From NCBI GenBank assembly GCA_937941765.1, contig CALDGQ010000057.1:1-64000 (forward strand): DNA of 64,000 nucleotides. The letters run 5' to 3'. The notes beneath the pieces are model-generated. The model had not been told where the DNA came from. It did not search any database and was given only the letters and a program-made list of their open reading frames with translations. Of the stretch, positions 46,809 to 54,386 are shown one piece after another (position 1 is the stretch's first letter; every line of letters starts with the position of its first letter). Position numbers and translations under genes: made by a program. The DNA comes from an uncultured Saprospiraceae bacterium (GTDB lineage Bacteria > Bacteroidota > Bacteroidia > Chitinophagales > Saprospiraceae).

Positions 46809-46840
46809 CAAAGTTAATTTTCTTTTATGGATTGAAGCAA
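46809..46840 (-). promoter_or_regulatory. Bacteroidota-type promoter of the 59-residue protein gene
   Basis: On the minus strand TTG (46840-46838), 21 bases, TAACTTTG (46816-46809): a complete match to TTG-N17-23-TAnnTTTG. The expected transcript start near 46803 leaves a leader of about 50 nt before the ATG at 46754. The same -7 octamer occurs in the promoter at 32579. Confidence 0.75.
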
Positions 46841-47057
46841 CTTTTGTATAGAAAAATTGGGTCTGAAACGCTGATTTTGAGGGATTTGCGTGTTTTTAGG
46901 TCGGATTTTTAAAAATTAGCAAGTTGTGGGATATTTCCAGTTTGTTAATTTTTTTTGAGAGTTTTCCTAATTGAGTGGATTTACTTTATATTCTTAAATC
47001 TTTCATGTTCTAAATCCAATGGTCAAAGGTCGTTGACAAAGTCATTAAGAATCATAT

Positions 47058-47495
47058 TTATTTTTTAATTTTCGAGAAAACTTCCCCTTTCACTTTCGTT
47101 GGTTTTTCCATATCATCTTGAGCAAATTTAATCGCAGCTTTTATTAAACTTTTGACCTTTGGATTCCGATAGTCCTTTGGCTGGCTAACTGGCATATGTC
47201 GGATTAATTTTCCCGTACCTGTCAATAGATTGTTAGGGTCAAACAATAAGGTGCCTTTGTTGAAACCTAAATTAACATGCTCGCTGTAAATTGGCAACAT
47301 AACAAAAGCATCTGATAGTCGATCTGAAAGCGTGTAAACTGAAGTCAAGGCATGGGTATGATACAACAATTCATTGCTGTCTGGAAAAATTTCTAAAATG
47401 TAATTCCTTAAATCCTTGTAAAGATCAATGAGGTCTTTGTTTTTTAAATCTAAGTATTTTTGAAAGTCAGGATGAATTTTTCTTTTTATGGCCAT
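47058..47495 (-). CDS. DUF1801 (YdhG-like) domain protein
   Basis: 145 residues, cytosolic. The order of LIDLYKDLRNYILEIFPDSNELLYH, TLSDRLSDAFVMLPIYSEHVNLGFNKG and the C-terminal GTGKLIRHMPV...LIKAAIKFA segments fits DUF1801. Biochemical function is unknown for the family. It starts 24 bp after the stop of the 138-residue gene, so the two are probably co-transcribed. Confidence 0.78.
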   Translation of the reverse strand: MAIKRKIHPDFQKYLDLKNKDLIDLYKDLRNYILEIFPDSNELLYHTHALTSVYTLSDRLSDAFVMLPIYSEHVNLGFNKGTLLFDPNNLLTGTGKLIRHMPVSQPKDYRNPKVKSLIKAAIKFAQDDMEKPTKVKGEVFSKIKK

Positions 47496-47519
47496 GGGTA
47501 CTAAGATACGCTTTCTTTT

Positions 47520-47936
47520 TTAGCCATAAAATTCTTCCAAAGTAGCACCATATGGTCCGGTCTTGGAGACACCTCTAGCATATGATTTTCTTTTACCGAT
47601 ATGAAGGATTAAAAATTCAATCTTATCAATAAAAACTTTAACGATTGAGTGATTCCAAACAATAAAAAGCCGGTCATTAGAAATGTCATTTTGAATGGAG
47701 TATTCATTGGCATATTCCCTCATGAGGGGTGGGGCAGCACCTTGGTTTAAATGAAGTTTAACGGCTTCATTCGTATTAACTATTAATCCTTTAGAGCAAA
47801 CAAAACCATGAAATAAAATATTCATTTCTTCATTTTCATTGTCAACAATATAAGCCCAAACACTATATTGATCGCCTTCAATGATTACTGATAATTTTTG
47901 TGATTCATTGTATTGGGTTAAATAAATTTCTTCCAT
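47520..47936 (-). CDS. Cytosolic protein of unknown function
   Basis: 138 residues, no signal or membrane helix. It has beta-rich segments (KLSVIIEGDQYSVWAYIVDN, DRLFIVWNHSIVKVFIDKIEFLILHIG) and a basic GKRKSYARGVSKTGPYG stretch near the C-terminus. I recognise no family. The gene precedes the DUF1801 gene in one transcription unit and is divergent from the secreted protein gene at 48002. Confidence 0.7.
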   Translation of the reverse strand: MEEIYLTQYNESQKLSVIIEGDQYSVWAYIVDNENEEMNILFHGFVCSKGLIVNTNEAVKLHLNQGAAPPLMREYANEYSIQNDISNDRLFIVWNHSIVKVFIDKIEFLILHIGKRKSYARGVSKTGPYGATLEEFYG

Positions 47937-47947
47937 TCATTTGTTTG

Positions 47948-47981
47948 TTGACTACTAATTAGAATAAACATCCTATCTTTA
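47948..47981 (+). promoter_or_regulatory. Possible promoter of the secreted protein gene at 48002
   Basis: TTG (47948-47950), 23 bases, TATCTTTA (47974-47981), one base off the TAnnTTTG consensus, 20 bp before the ATG. Confidence 0.4.
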
Positions 47982-48001
47982 AGGTACAAAACCCGATTAA
48001 A

Positions 48002-49231
48002 ATGCCAAAATTTTTCCTTGCAATTTTAGTATCTTTTCTAGCACCTTTCTTATTACTTGCCCAAGAAAATTGTATTGTTGGAAAAACATTTCCTAAATAC
48101 AATGGACCGATTATGGAAGTCTTTGAAGTCAACATAAATCCGCGTGGTGCAAGAACCAGTCATGCCAGTTATAATTCTTTAGGTCATTTAGTAACAAAAA
48201 AATCATCTTATAATTTTGAGTTTGGAAATTCTATTTCTGTGGAAAGAATGACAAAACTAGGAATAGAAAAAAAAGATAAACTTGGAAATTTCGCAGAAAG
48301 TTTTCCTATTACAACGCAATATACCTACGACAATAAAGGGAGGAAATTAAAAGAAAATATTTTTATTCAAGATATTAATGTAGGCGATATATCTTATCAA
48401 TACGATGCTCCAAATGAAATAAAAGTATTCGTCAGAAAAAAGGAAAGTGTCAGAGATTCCATCAGGATGAATACAGCGTTTTATGAAGATTGTGAATTGG
48501 TGAAAGTAGAAAAGTCTTTAAAAAACAGTACAATCCCGTATTGGATAACGGAGTATGAAGACGAAAATAATTTTTGTGTGTATAGATTGTTGAATGGCGT
48601 GAAAATAAAATTATCTTGTACAAAAACGGATGCCGATGATAACATTTCTACAATTCAATACGAGGATGGAAAAGTAAGTGCTGAAACGAAGCGGTATAAA
48701 CAATCTGAAATATTTGATCATCATAAAAATTCAACTAAGCGCGTGTTTGATATCAAGGTGAATGATCAAGAAAAGGGGATAAAGGTATTTCATGCTTATT
48801 CGTATTTTGGAGAATCTGATATTTCCTATGAAAATCTGGATCAAATCGGAAATGCAATTCTTGATCTACTTAAGTCTGAAAGTTTAACCAATGGTACGTG
48901 GGAATTATTTGGAACCCTCTCCGACTATATCATGTTATTTGCAAGTATGAGTGGTGCTTTTGTTTATGATTATTCGCTTAACGAATCCTACTTCACTAAG
49001 CATCACGAAAGAGCATTGTTGGAATTAAAAGAGTTTATTCAATATGAAAAGCTAGATCTGAATAAGCTAAAAATTGAAAAAATATGGACCAAGCCTACTC
49101 AAATTCATAAAAATGCCAACGTTCCAGCATTATATATCAAATTTACAGATGGAAGTAAGTCTAGTACTTGCGAGACTAGTTTTCTATGTCCTAAATTAAA
49201 TACTGGATATAAATTGATGTTTATTAAATAG
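48002..49231 (+). CDS. Secreted protein of unknown function with YD-like strands
   Basis: 409 residues with a signal peptide (MPKFFLAILVSFLAPFLLLAQ). The first half has YTYDNKGRKLKENIFIQD and YQYDAPNEIKVFVRK segments reminiscent of YD/RHS-type strands. The second half (residues ~250-409) has no family I recognise and ends with a Cys-containing strand (SSTCETSFLCPK). There is no T9SS sorting domain, so it is probably periplasmic or outer-membrane attached. The gene stands alone, convergent with the hydrolase gene at 49272. Confidence 0.72.
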   Translation: MPKFFLAILVSFLAPFLLLAQENCIVGKTFPKYNGPIMEVFEVNINPRGARTSHASYNSLGHLVTKKSSYNFEFGNSISVERMTKLGIEKKDKLGNFAESFPITTQYTYDNKGRKLKENIFIQDINVGDISYQYDAPNEIKVFVRKKESVRDSIRMNTAFYEDCELVKVEKSLKNSTIPYWITEYEDENNFCVYRLLNGVKIKLSCTKTDADDNISTIQYEDGKVSAETKRYKQSEIFDHHKNSTKRVFDIKVNDQEKGIKVFHAYSYFGESDISYENLDQIGNAILDLLKSESLTNGTWELFGTLSDYIMLFASMSGAFVYDYSLNESYFTKHHERALLELKEFIQYEKLDLNKLKIEKIWTKPTQIHKNANVPALYIKFTDGSKSSTCETSFLCPKLNTGYKLMFIK

Positions 49232-49271
49232 CTGAACATGTATACTTTTTCACCAACTTAGGAAACGAAAA

Positions 49272-50357
49272 TCATTGACAAGCTTCAATAATAGCCTCAA
49301 AATCAGCACCCAAATCTACTTCAAATCCAGGATCCAAACTAATACTTTGACCTGCTTTGAAGGATACGATTCCTAAAGCGGGTACAACTCCAGTAGAGGT
49401 GATCGTTTGATTCGCATAATAAGTGCCATCAGTAATTGGATTGTTAGATATCGATAATTGAATAGGGCATGAAGTATTAGGGCAAACTACATTGGTTAAA
49501 TTTTCAGATGTTGAAGTACTTGGTTCAATAGTCAAAGGACAATGACAGGGATCTCCTAATAAAAAATATCGTAACCAAGAAAGTCCATATTGTCCTATTT
49601 CGCCTTGCACATTGGCAGGGTCATTGGCAACAGAGTGATTGCCACTTGCAACTTCAAAAAGTAACTTGTCAGTCGTGTTTGGTGTCAAGCTATAATGTAT
49701 ATCTGCATGCTGATTGGGTGGAGCTGTTGGGTCGTCCTCACCACTAAAAATTAGGACAGGAACGGTATGATCTAAGTCACTACTATTTGGAGAACTCAAC
49801 CAAGGACATAACGCAATAACAGATTTAATAGAAGGATCCAATACTGCGGCTAATTGGGCACCCCCGCCGCCCATCGACCAGCCCATGACACCAAATCGAT
49901 TGATATCAAGGTTGCCAAAAAGAGGAGAGGTACTTCTAACATTTTCTTGACGTATTGTTTCCAATGCATCAATAAGGCCATCCGCTCGATCTTCTGGTGA
50001 ATCAAATAAGGAGTTGGTGTCAAAAATCATTGCAACGATTCCATGAGATGCTAGAAAAGGTCCCCATGCTTCAATTCTAGATTGGGTTGCAAAGAATCCA
50101 GGGACGATTGCAACACTTGCAAAAGGTGTCGTTGGATTAGAAAAAGGTGGTGTCGCGTTGGTTGGGTAGTATATTGTTGCATTACCGTAATCAGGCCCAT
50201 TTCGAATCCCATCATTTTGATTCATTGTTGCATAATCGTACGGTCCTGGATTGGTGATATCAGTTAAAGATAGATTGCCACAAATTTGTGCTTGAGTAGA
50301 TGTCGGAAAATTAATTAAACAAAGAATGAATAATAGGTAAAGTAGTTTTGTGGACAT
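49272..50357 (-). CDS. PETase/cutinase-like polyester hydrolase with C-terminal Bacteroidota module
   Basis: 361 residues, signal peptide ending TQAQ. The alpha/beta-hydrolase domain (~30-272) follows the bacterial cutinase/PET-hydrolase pattern closely: ATIYYPTN, VAIVPGFFATQS, GWSMGGGG with Ser161, CPWLSS with Trp186, FSGEDDPTAPP with Asp209, and ASGNHSVAN with His241. Phe88 and Met162 occupy the oxyanion positions. Compared with Ideonella PETase the extra disulfide pair is absent (Gly206 and Val243 at those places). Residues ~290-361 (NNPITDGTYYANQTITSTG..., FKAGQSISLDPGFEVDLG...) look like the 3-coathanger-stack module of Bacteroidota exported proteins. A secreted esterase acting on polyesters or similar polymers is likely; activity on PET is not proven. 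Confidence 0.85.
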   Translation of the reverse strand: MSTKLLYLLFILCLINFPTSTQAQICGNLSLTDITNPGPYDYATMNQNDGIRNGPDYGNATIYYPTNATPPFSNPTTPFASVAIVPGFFATQSRIEAWGPFLASHGIVAMIFDTNSLFDSPEDRADGLIDALETIRQENVRSTSPLFGNLDINRFGVMGWSMGGGGAQLAAVLDPSIKSVIALCPWLSSPNSSDLDHTVPVLIFSGEDDPTAPPNQHADIHYSLTPNTTDKLLFEVASGNHSVANDPANVQGEIGQYGLSWLRYFLLGDPCHCPLTIEPSTSTSENLTNVVCPNTSCPIQLSISNNPITDGTYYANQTITSTGVVPALGIVSFKAGQSISLDPGFEVDLGADFEAIIEACQ

Positions 50358-50484
50358 GCTTTATTTTTTTGAAAATTAGGTGAACTCCATAGCACAATTT
50401 CATGTCCAATTTAAAAAGATTTTTTGAGGAAATTATAATTTAAAATCACACTTAACAAAATAGATGCTGCTTACTGGAGTGCGC

Positions 50485-51009
50485 CTATTTTTGATTTCCT
50501 TTTTTTCCATAGATACTAGTATGCATACCAGCAATTTTCCATTGTCCATTTTCTTTTTCCATGATTCTTGTTTCTCTTTTCAGGCCTTGTTTGGCATCAA
50601 TTTGTTCATAACTCACGGAAGCGCCATTGCCGTATAATCTAACATTTATATCTTGAATTTTGCTTGGAATCGGTGCAGGTTCTGGATGTTCTTCAATATA
50701 ATTTTTTACGAATTCATTAATTTCATCCCAACCTAAAGTTTCAGTCATGCTATCATTTGAGAAGTCCATGTAGGTTTTGCTAACATACTGTTTGTGAATC
50801 CATTTTTCTTTCCAGCCTTCATAATCTCGACTATAAGCGGCTTTGGTCTCATTATTTAATACATTTAAAATTGCGAACTTCTCAGCTTCATAATTTTCAG
50901 ACTGATCGGTGGTGGCATTATTATTATTATTATTATTCATTTCTGGATTGCAACTTAATAGGTTGGATAATGCAAAAATTAGAAATATAGGGAGTATTTT
51001 TTGACACAT
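50485..51009 (-). CDS. Lipoprotein with NTF2/SnoaL-like domain
   Basis: 174 residues. The lipobox is SNLLSC (Cys near residue 20), followed by a run of seven Asn encoded by AAT repeats. The rest (KFAILNVLNNETKAAYSRDYEGWKEKWIH..., RIMEKENGQWKIAGMHTSIY) has the strand and helix pattern of small NTF2-fold proteins of the DUF4440/SnoaL type. Function is unknown. The linker length may vary by slippage of the AAT tract. Confidence 0.75.
   Translation of the reverse strand: MCQKILPIFLIFALSNLLSCNPEMNNNNNNNATTDQSENYEAEKFAILNVLNNETKAAYSRDYEGWKEKWIHKQYVSKTYMDFSNDSMTETLGWDEINEFVKNYIEEHPEPAPIPSKIQDINVRLYGNGASVSYEQIDAKQGLKRETRIMEKENGQWKIAGMHTSIYGKKGNQK
50917..50937 (-). repeat. AAT microsatellite coding for seven Asn
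   Basis: Seven perfect AAT codons on the minus strand within the linker after the lipobox of the lipoprotein gene. It stays in frame whatever the number of units. Confidence 0.9.
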
Positions 51010-51102
51010 CGTTTTAGTTTTGAAGTTGTTTTTTTAGATTGCATGTTACCGAATCCTTGCCCAATACAACTGCATTATACAGGCTTAGGAAGCGGATGAT
51101 TA

Positions 51103-51846
51103 TTATATAAATCTAGGATTATAAATGATAGGAGGCAACTCTTTTTGAGGTGGATTATTTATTTTAAATCGTTTTCTTCCAACAGGAAAAAGAAATTTGA
51201 AGAAAACGCCAAAGATACTTCCTCTTGGGTCAAATTTAATATCAGAATCTGTTTCTTGGATAGTTACAGTACCTAAGGTGTTGAGATTGTATCTGAAATA
51301 AGTTCCGAATTCATAAGCGCTTTTATATTTAGAACCTCTCATTCTTTTTTTGAAGTATTTTCGATATCCAATTTCAGGTTTAATAAAATAGTAAAATTTA
51401 TTTTTGCCTTGTATAATGACTTTGTAAGTTTCAAACTCATCAACAAATGTACTTTCATACCCTAATTGACAGCCAGTTCCTAATTTTAAACATGATTCAT
51501 TTCCTTTTCTATTCCTAAAATTATAACTGAGCCCTGTGGAAATATGCGGTGAGGCAAAATCAATAATGTAGCGGTCTATCGGACCTTTAAATATTAAGCC
51601 ATAAGTGGTAAAACCAATTCCCAAATCTACCATCAAATTTTGATTAATTCTGTTAACAAATAATACATTTAAGGTAGCGGCTGGATTGAATTTTGAGCTC
51701 CAACGGTTTTTATCGGATTCGATGGTAGTGAAGGAATGACCAAAGTCAATTTCCAGTCCACAAGAATATTTGTTGATTTTGGTAGTACTTTGACCGAATC
51801 CTAAAATTGGGAAAAGGATAATAAGTACGGTATTTAAAGGCTTCAA
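51103..51846 (-). CDS. Putative outer-membrane beta-barrel protein
   Basis: 247 residues from a TTG start that gives a signal peptide (MKPLNTVLIILFPILGFGQ). The body alternates in the manner of beta-barrel strands (NLMVDLGIGFTTYGLIF, HISTGLSYNFRN, SCLKLGTGCQLGYEST, KFYYFIKPEIGYRKYF, AYEFGTYFRYNLNTLG, GSIFGVFFKFLFPVG). The C-terminus has a Pro-rich tail (NPPQKELPPIIYNPRFI). This resembles small outer-membrane porin-like proteins of Bacteroidota. No specific family can be named. Confidence 0.65.
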   Translation of the reverse strand: MKPLNTVLIILFPILGFGQSTTKINKYSCGLEIDFGHSFTTIESDKNRWSSKFNPAATLNVLFVNRINQNLMVDLGIGFTTYGLIFKGPIDRYIIDFASPHISTGLSYNFRNRKGNESCLKLGTGCQLGYESTFVDEFETYKVIIQGKNKFYYFIKPEIGYRKYFKKRMRGSKYKSAYEFGTYFRYNLNTLGTVTIQETDSDIKFDPRGSIFGVFFKFLFPVGRKRFKINNPPQKELPPIIYNPRFI

Positions 51847-51968
51847 TTGATTGGTAGTTTTGCTATTATATCAAACGTAGATTTGTAATAAAAATTTCAA
51901 GTATCCATTGAATTATATTTAATCCACTTGATTAAGCCAATTTATTTAAAAAGATAGCCCCAAAAATG

Positions 51969-52003
51969 AAAAATGCAACTTGAAATTCAAGATGCATTTT
52001 TTT
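51969..52003 (-). terminator. Terminator of the CotH-family gene
   Basis: On the minus strand the stem aaatgcatcttgaa / ttcaagttgcattt (one T-T mismatch) is followed by a T-run. It lies 21 bp after the stop at 52024. Confidence 0.75.
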
Positions 52004-52023
52004 ATAGCTATAAGATGCTTGAC

Positions 52024-53586
52024 TTACAATTTAACAAGCTTTATGACCGCATCCTGATTCATAGTGCTACTTTCTAACATCATTTTTGCAAAGTAAGTGC
52101 CCTTGGCGAGATTAGACAAATCCATTTCAATTCGTTCTTTTCCTGACACATCCTGTTGTGCAACTACCTGTCCTAAACAATTAAAAATAGATATTGACTG
52201 AAACTTGTTATGTTGCCATTCCAATAAGACGGTATCGTTAAATGGGTTGGGGTAGGAGTTGATTGGTGAAAAATTAACTTGGTCTGTATTAATAATCGTT
52301 GAACATTCCAACTGATTCGTCACAAAAGTATTTTTTTGCTGAACAAAAGATTTTAGTCCATACAGCGTTCCACCCATTGGTCCTCCACCGACAGTTATAT
52401 TATTTTCGATATTGTTATCAAAATCATCATTAGAGTACATTTTGTTATTATCAGCATAGACTGAGCTTTGAACCAAAGTTTTGATAGCATCAATCTTCGC
52501 GTTCATGTAAGTAGGGTTGAAGAAATTTTCAGTGAGGTAGCAAATTTCGTTTTGATATTGTGCGTATAATGTTGGACTATTGAATGTATTTTCTAATAAA
52601 GGTCGATTGTTGCTATGATAATCTAACGCAAGCGTTGTCAAGTTACCACCACCAGGTCCGCCTCCATAGGAACCGAATGATTCATTTCCATCCCACTTGA
52701 TCCATTCCCATTTATCTGTAGTTAGGTTGTGATAAATGTAATAGTTACGAGCAGAATTGGTGTAACTATCCAAATTACTGAATAAATTATCAAGTGCTGC
52801 GGACCGTAAATATTCTTGAAGTTCAATGTGATCACCCAAATTATTTTCAAAATCAGCTGCAGAAGAATTGTCAATAAATTCAGTCAAAGCTATCAAATCT
52901 GACCAATCGTTTTCATTTTCATTGCTTTTTAATTCATACAAATCTTCATAATCTGCTTGATTCGGACCATAGTATTTTAAGTCAGCTTCATCGCCACCAC
53001 CACCAGGACCGCCTCCGAAATTATCACCTGCTTTAAAAAGATTTCCATCATCATCCAGAATTCTCCAATCCAAAAATTGATCATCTATTTGTTCAACAAC
53101 CGTATAGAATCCCCACAAAGTGCCATTGAAATATACATTTGCAAAGTTAACTCTTGGGGTAGGAACGCCTGCTTCTTGGCAAACATCAAAGAATATTTTT
53201 TCTCGAATGCAAGACGGATCTTTGAAGCCATTGCTGAAATTCAATTTTTTCAATCCATCATAATTTTGTCCACTGACATATTCGTTGAAATCAATTTTAA
53301 ATGCTTTTTTATTTCCAGGATGATTGTAAGTTGAGTTTCCTTTTAGTCGAACACCGACTTCATTAATGGTGTACGTACCTGTTCCATCCGTCAAGGTTAG
53401 GTCTGCCTTCATATAAGTTCCGGAATCATAATTGAATGTGAGACTGTCAAAAAAACTAGTCTGAGAAAAATTCAATTCTATGGTAATCACTTGGTCGGTT
53501 GCAAAGATGTTGTCACCATCTATTTGTGCATTGATGTGATTGGCAAATAAAATTAGAAAAGCTAAAAGTGTAGTCGCTTTAGACAT
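52024..53586 (-). CDS. CotH-kinase-family secreted protein with T9SS type A sorting domain
   Basis: 520 residues, signal peptide (LLAFLILFANHINAQ). The CotH domain covers residues ~30-420: GVRLKGNSTYNH, KKAFKIDFNEY, LNFSNGFKDPSCIREKIFFD, NVYFNGTLWGFYTVVEQID, and KWEWIKWDGNESFGSYGG, the usual order. CotH proteins are kinase-like; eukaryotic-type homologues matter in cell adhesion, while the role of Bacteroidota members is unclear. Gly-rich loops (GGGPGGGGDEA) interrupt the domain. The C-terminal ~80 residues (INSYPNPFNDTVLLEW..., LAKGTYFAKMM...) are a type A sorting domain, so the protein is surface-exposed. A minus-strand -7 box is at 53619-53626. Confidence 0.9.
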   Translation of the reverse strand: MSKATTLLAFLILFANHINAQIDGDNIFATDQVITIELNFSQTSFFDSLTFNYDSGTYMKADLTLTDGTGTYTINEVGVRLKGNSTYNHPGNKKAFKIDFNEYVSGQNYDGLKKLNFSNGFKDPSCIREKIFFDVCQEAGVPTPRVNFANVYFNGTLWGFYTVVEQIDDQFLDWRILDDDGNLFKAGDNFGGGPGGGGDEADLKYYGPNQADYEDLYELKSNENENDWSDLIALTEFIDNSSAADFENNLGDHIELQEYLRSAALDNLFSNLDSYTNSARNYYIYHNLTTDKWEWIKWDGNESFGSYGGGPGGGNLTTLALDYHSNNRPLLENTFNSPTLYAQYQNEICYLTENFFNPTYMNAKIDAIKTLVQSSVYADNNKMYSNDDFDNNIENNITVGGGPMGGTLYGLKSFVQQKNTFVTNQLECSTIINTDQVNFSPINSYPNPFNDTVLLEWQHNKFQSISIFNCLGQVVAQQDVSGKERIEMDLSNLAKGTYFAKMMLESSTMNQDAVIKLVKL

Positions 53587-53618
53587 ATGTTATGAGTTTA
53601 TAGTTTTTTAATTTACCA

Positions 53619-53626
53619 CAAAACTA
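53619..53626 (-). promoter_or_regulatory. Probable -7 promoter box for the CotH-family gene
   Basis: TAGTTTTG on the minus strand fits TAnnTTTG and lies 32 bp before the ATG at 53586. No TTG stands at the best distance. Confidence 0.45.
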
Positions 53627-53668
53627 GTTTTTTTAATCAAACTAAAATGCTTTAAACTCAAAAATATA

Positions 53669-54370
53669 TTACCATAGACAGAGCAACCATTCTGAAAATG
53701 GGTTCTCCTTGTCAAGATATAAAAATGTGAGTCCAATAGTATCATGAAAACCATGAATTAGAATAAGTAACCATAAATTATTTCTATTGAAGTAAAAAAT
53801 CATAGAACTAAGAAGGGTAATAAAAGCAATACTTATCATGCCAGAAGGACCTTGATAAAAATGAGAAACCCCAAAATAAATTGATGTAATAAGCACTGAT
53901 ACAATCCATGCAATATTGGAGTTTCCAAAAAAACCAGCCAACCACTTCAAATAATAACCTCTAAATAAAAACTCTTCACCAAATGCAACAAGCGTCCAAA
54001 CAACAATAAGGATAACAATAAATCCGACTATATTATGTTTGATATCTTCTAGTGATGATAAATTGGGCTCGCCGTAATACTGACTTACAAATGCAGAAAA
54101 ATAAGTGTCCACAATCATTAGGATAAAGGTGAACAACAAACTTTGAAAAATAGTTTTCCAGCTAATTTTTTTCGTAAATCCAAATAAGGACCAGTTTTTA
54201 CCACTGGACCAAAGAATTAGTAAGAGAATACTTAAGCCAAAGAAAAAACTATAATTTCGATCAAAGTAATTTAGAAATGGTGCGAAAATCATCACCAATA
54301 TCACTACATATGGCTTGGTTAGTGTGTCGTATATTTTAGTTTTATTTCTTGTGAAAATATTGTTATACAT
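53669..54370 (-). CDS. CPBP-family intramembrane metalloprotease
   Basis: 233 residues with about six to seven membrane helices. The family motifs are VAFGEEFLFRGYY (EExxxR) in the middle, then a FGVSHF and an ILIHGFHDTIG His region near the end. CPBP (Abi/CAAX-like) proteins are intramembrane glutamic or metallo-proteases, but substrates are mostly unknown. It starts 16 bp after the stop of the T9SS protein gene at 54387, so the two may be co-transcribed. Confidence 0.88.
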   Translation of the reverse strand: MYNNIFTRNKTKIYDTLTKPYVVILVMIFAPFLNYFDRNYSFFFGLSILLLILWSSGKNWSLFGFTKKISWKTIFQSLLFTFILMIVDTYFSAFVSQYYGEPNLSSLEDIKHNIVGFIVILIVVWTLVAFGEEFLFRGYYLKWLAGFFGNSNIAWIVSVLITSIYFGVSHFYQGPSGMISIAFITLLSSMIFYFNRNNLWLLILIHGFHDTIGLTFLYLDKENPFSEWLLCLW

Positions 54371-54386
54371 TCTTAAGAAATGTTAG

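Noticed and set aside
49272-50357. Standard T9SS type A sorting domain on the PETase-like protein
   Set aside because: The C-terminus lacks the NPF or NPS start and the final GxYxL strand pattern seen in the four real sorting domains here. The repeat-like strands fit another module.
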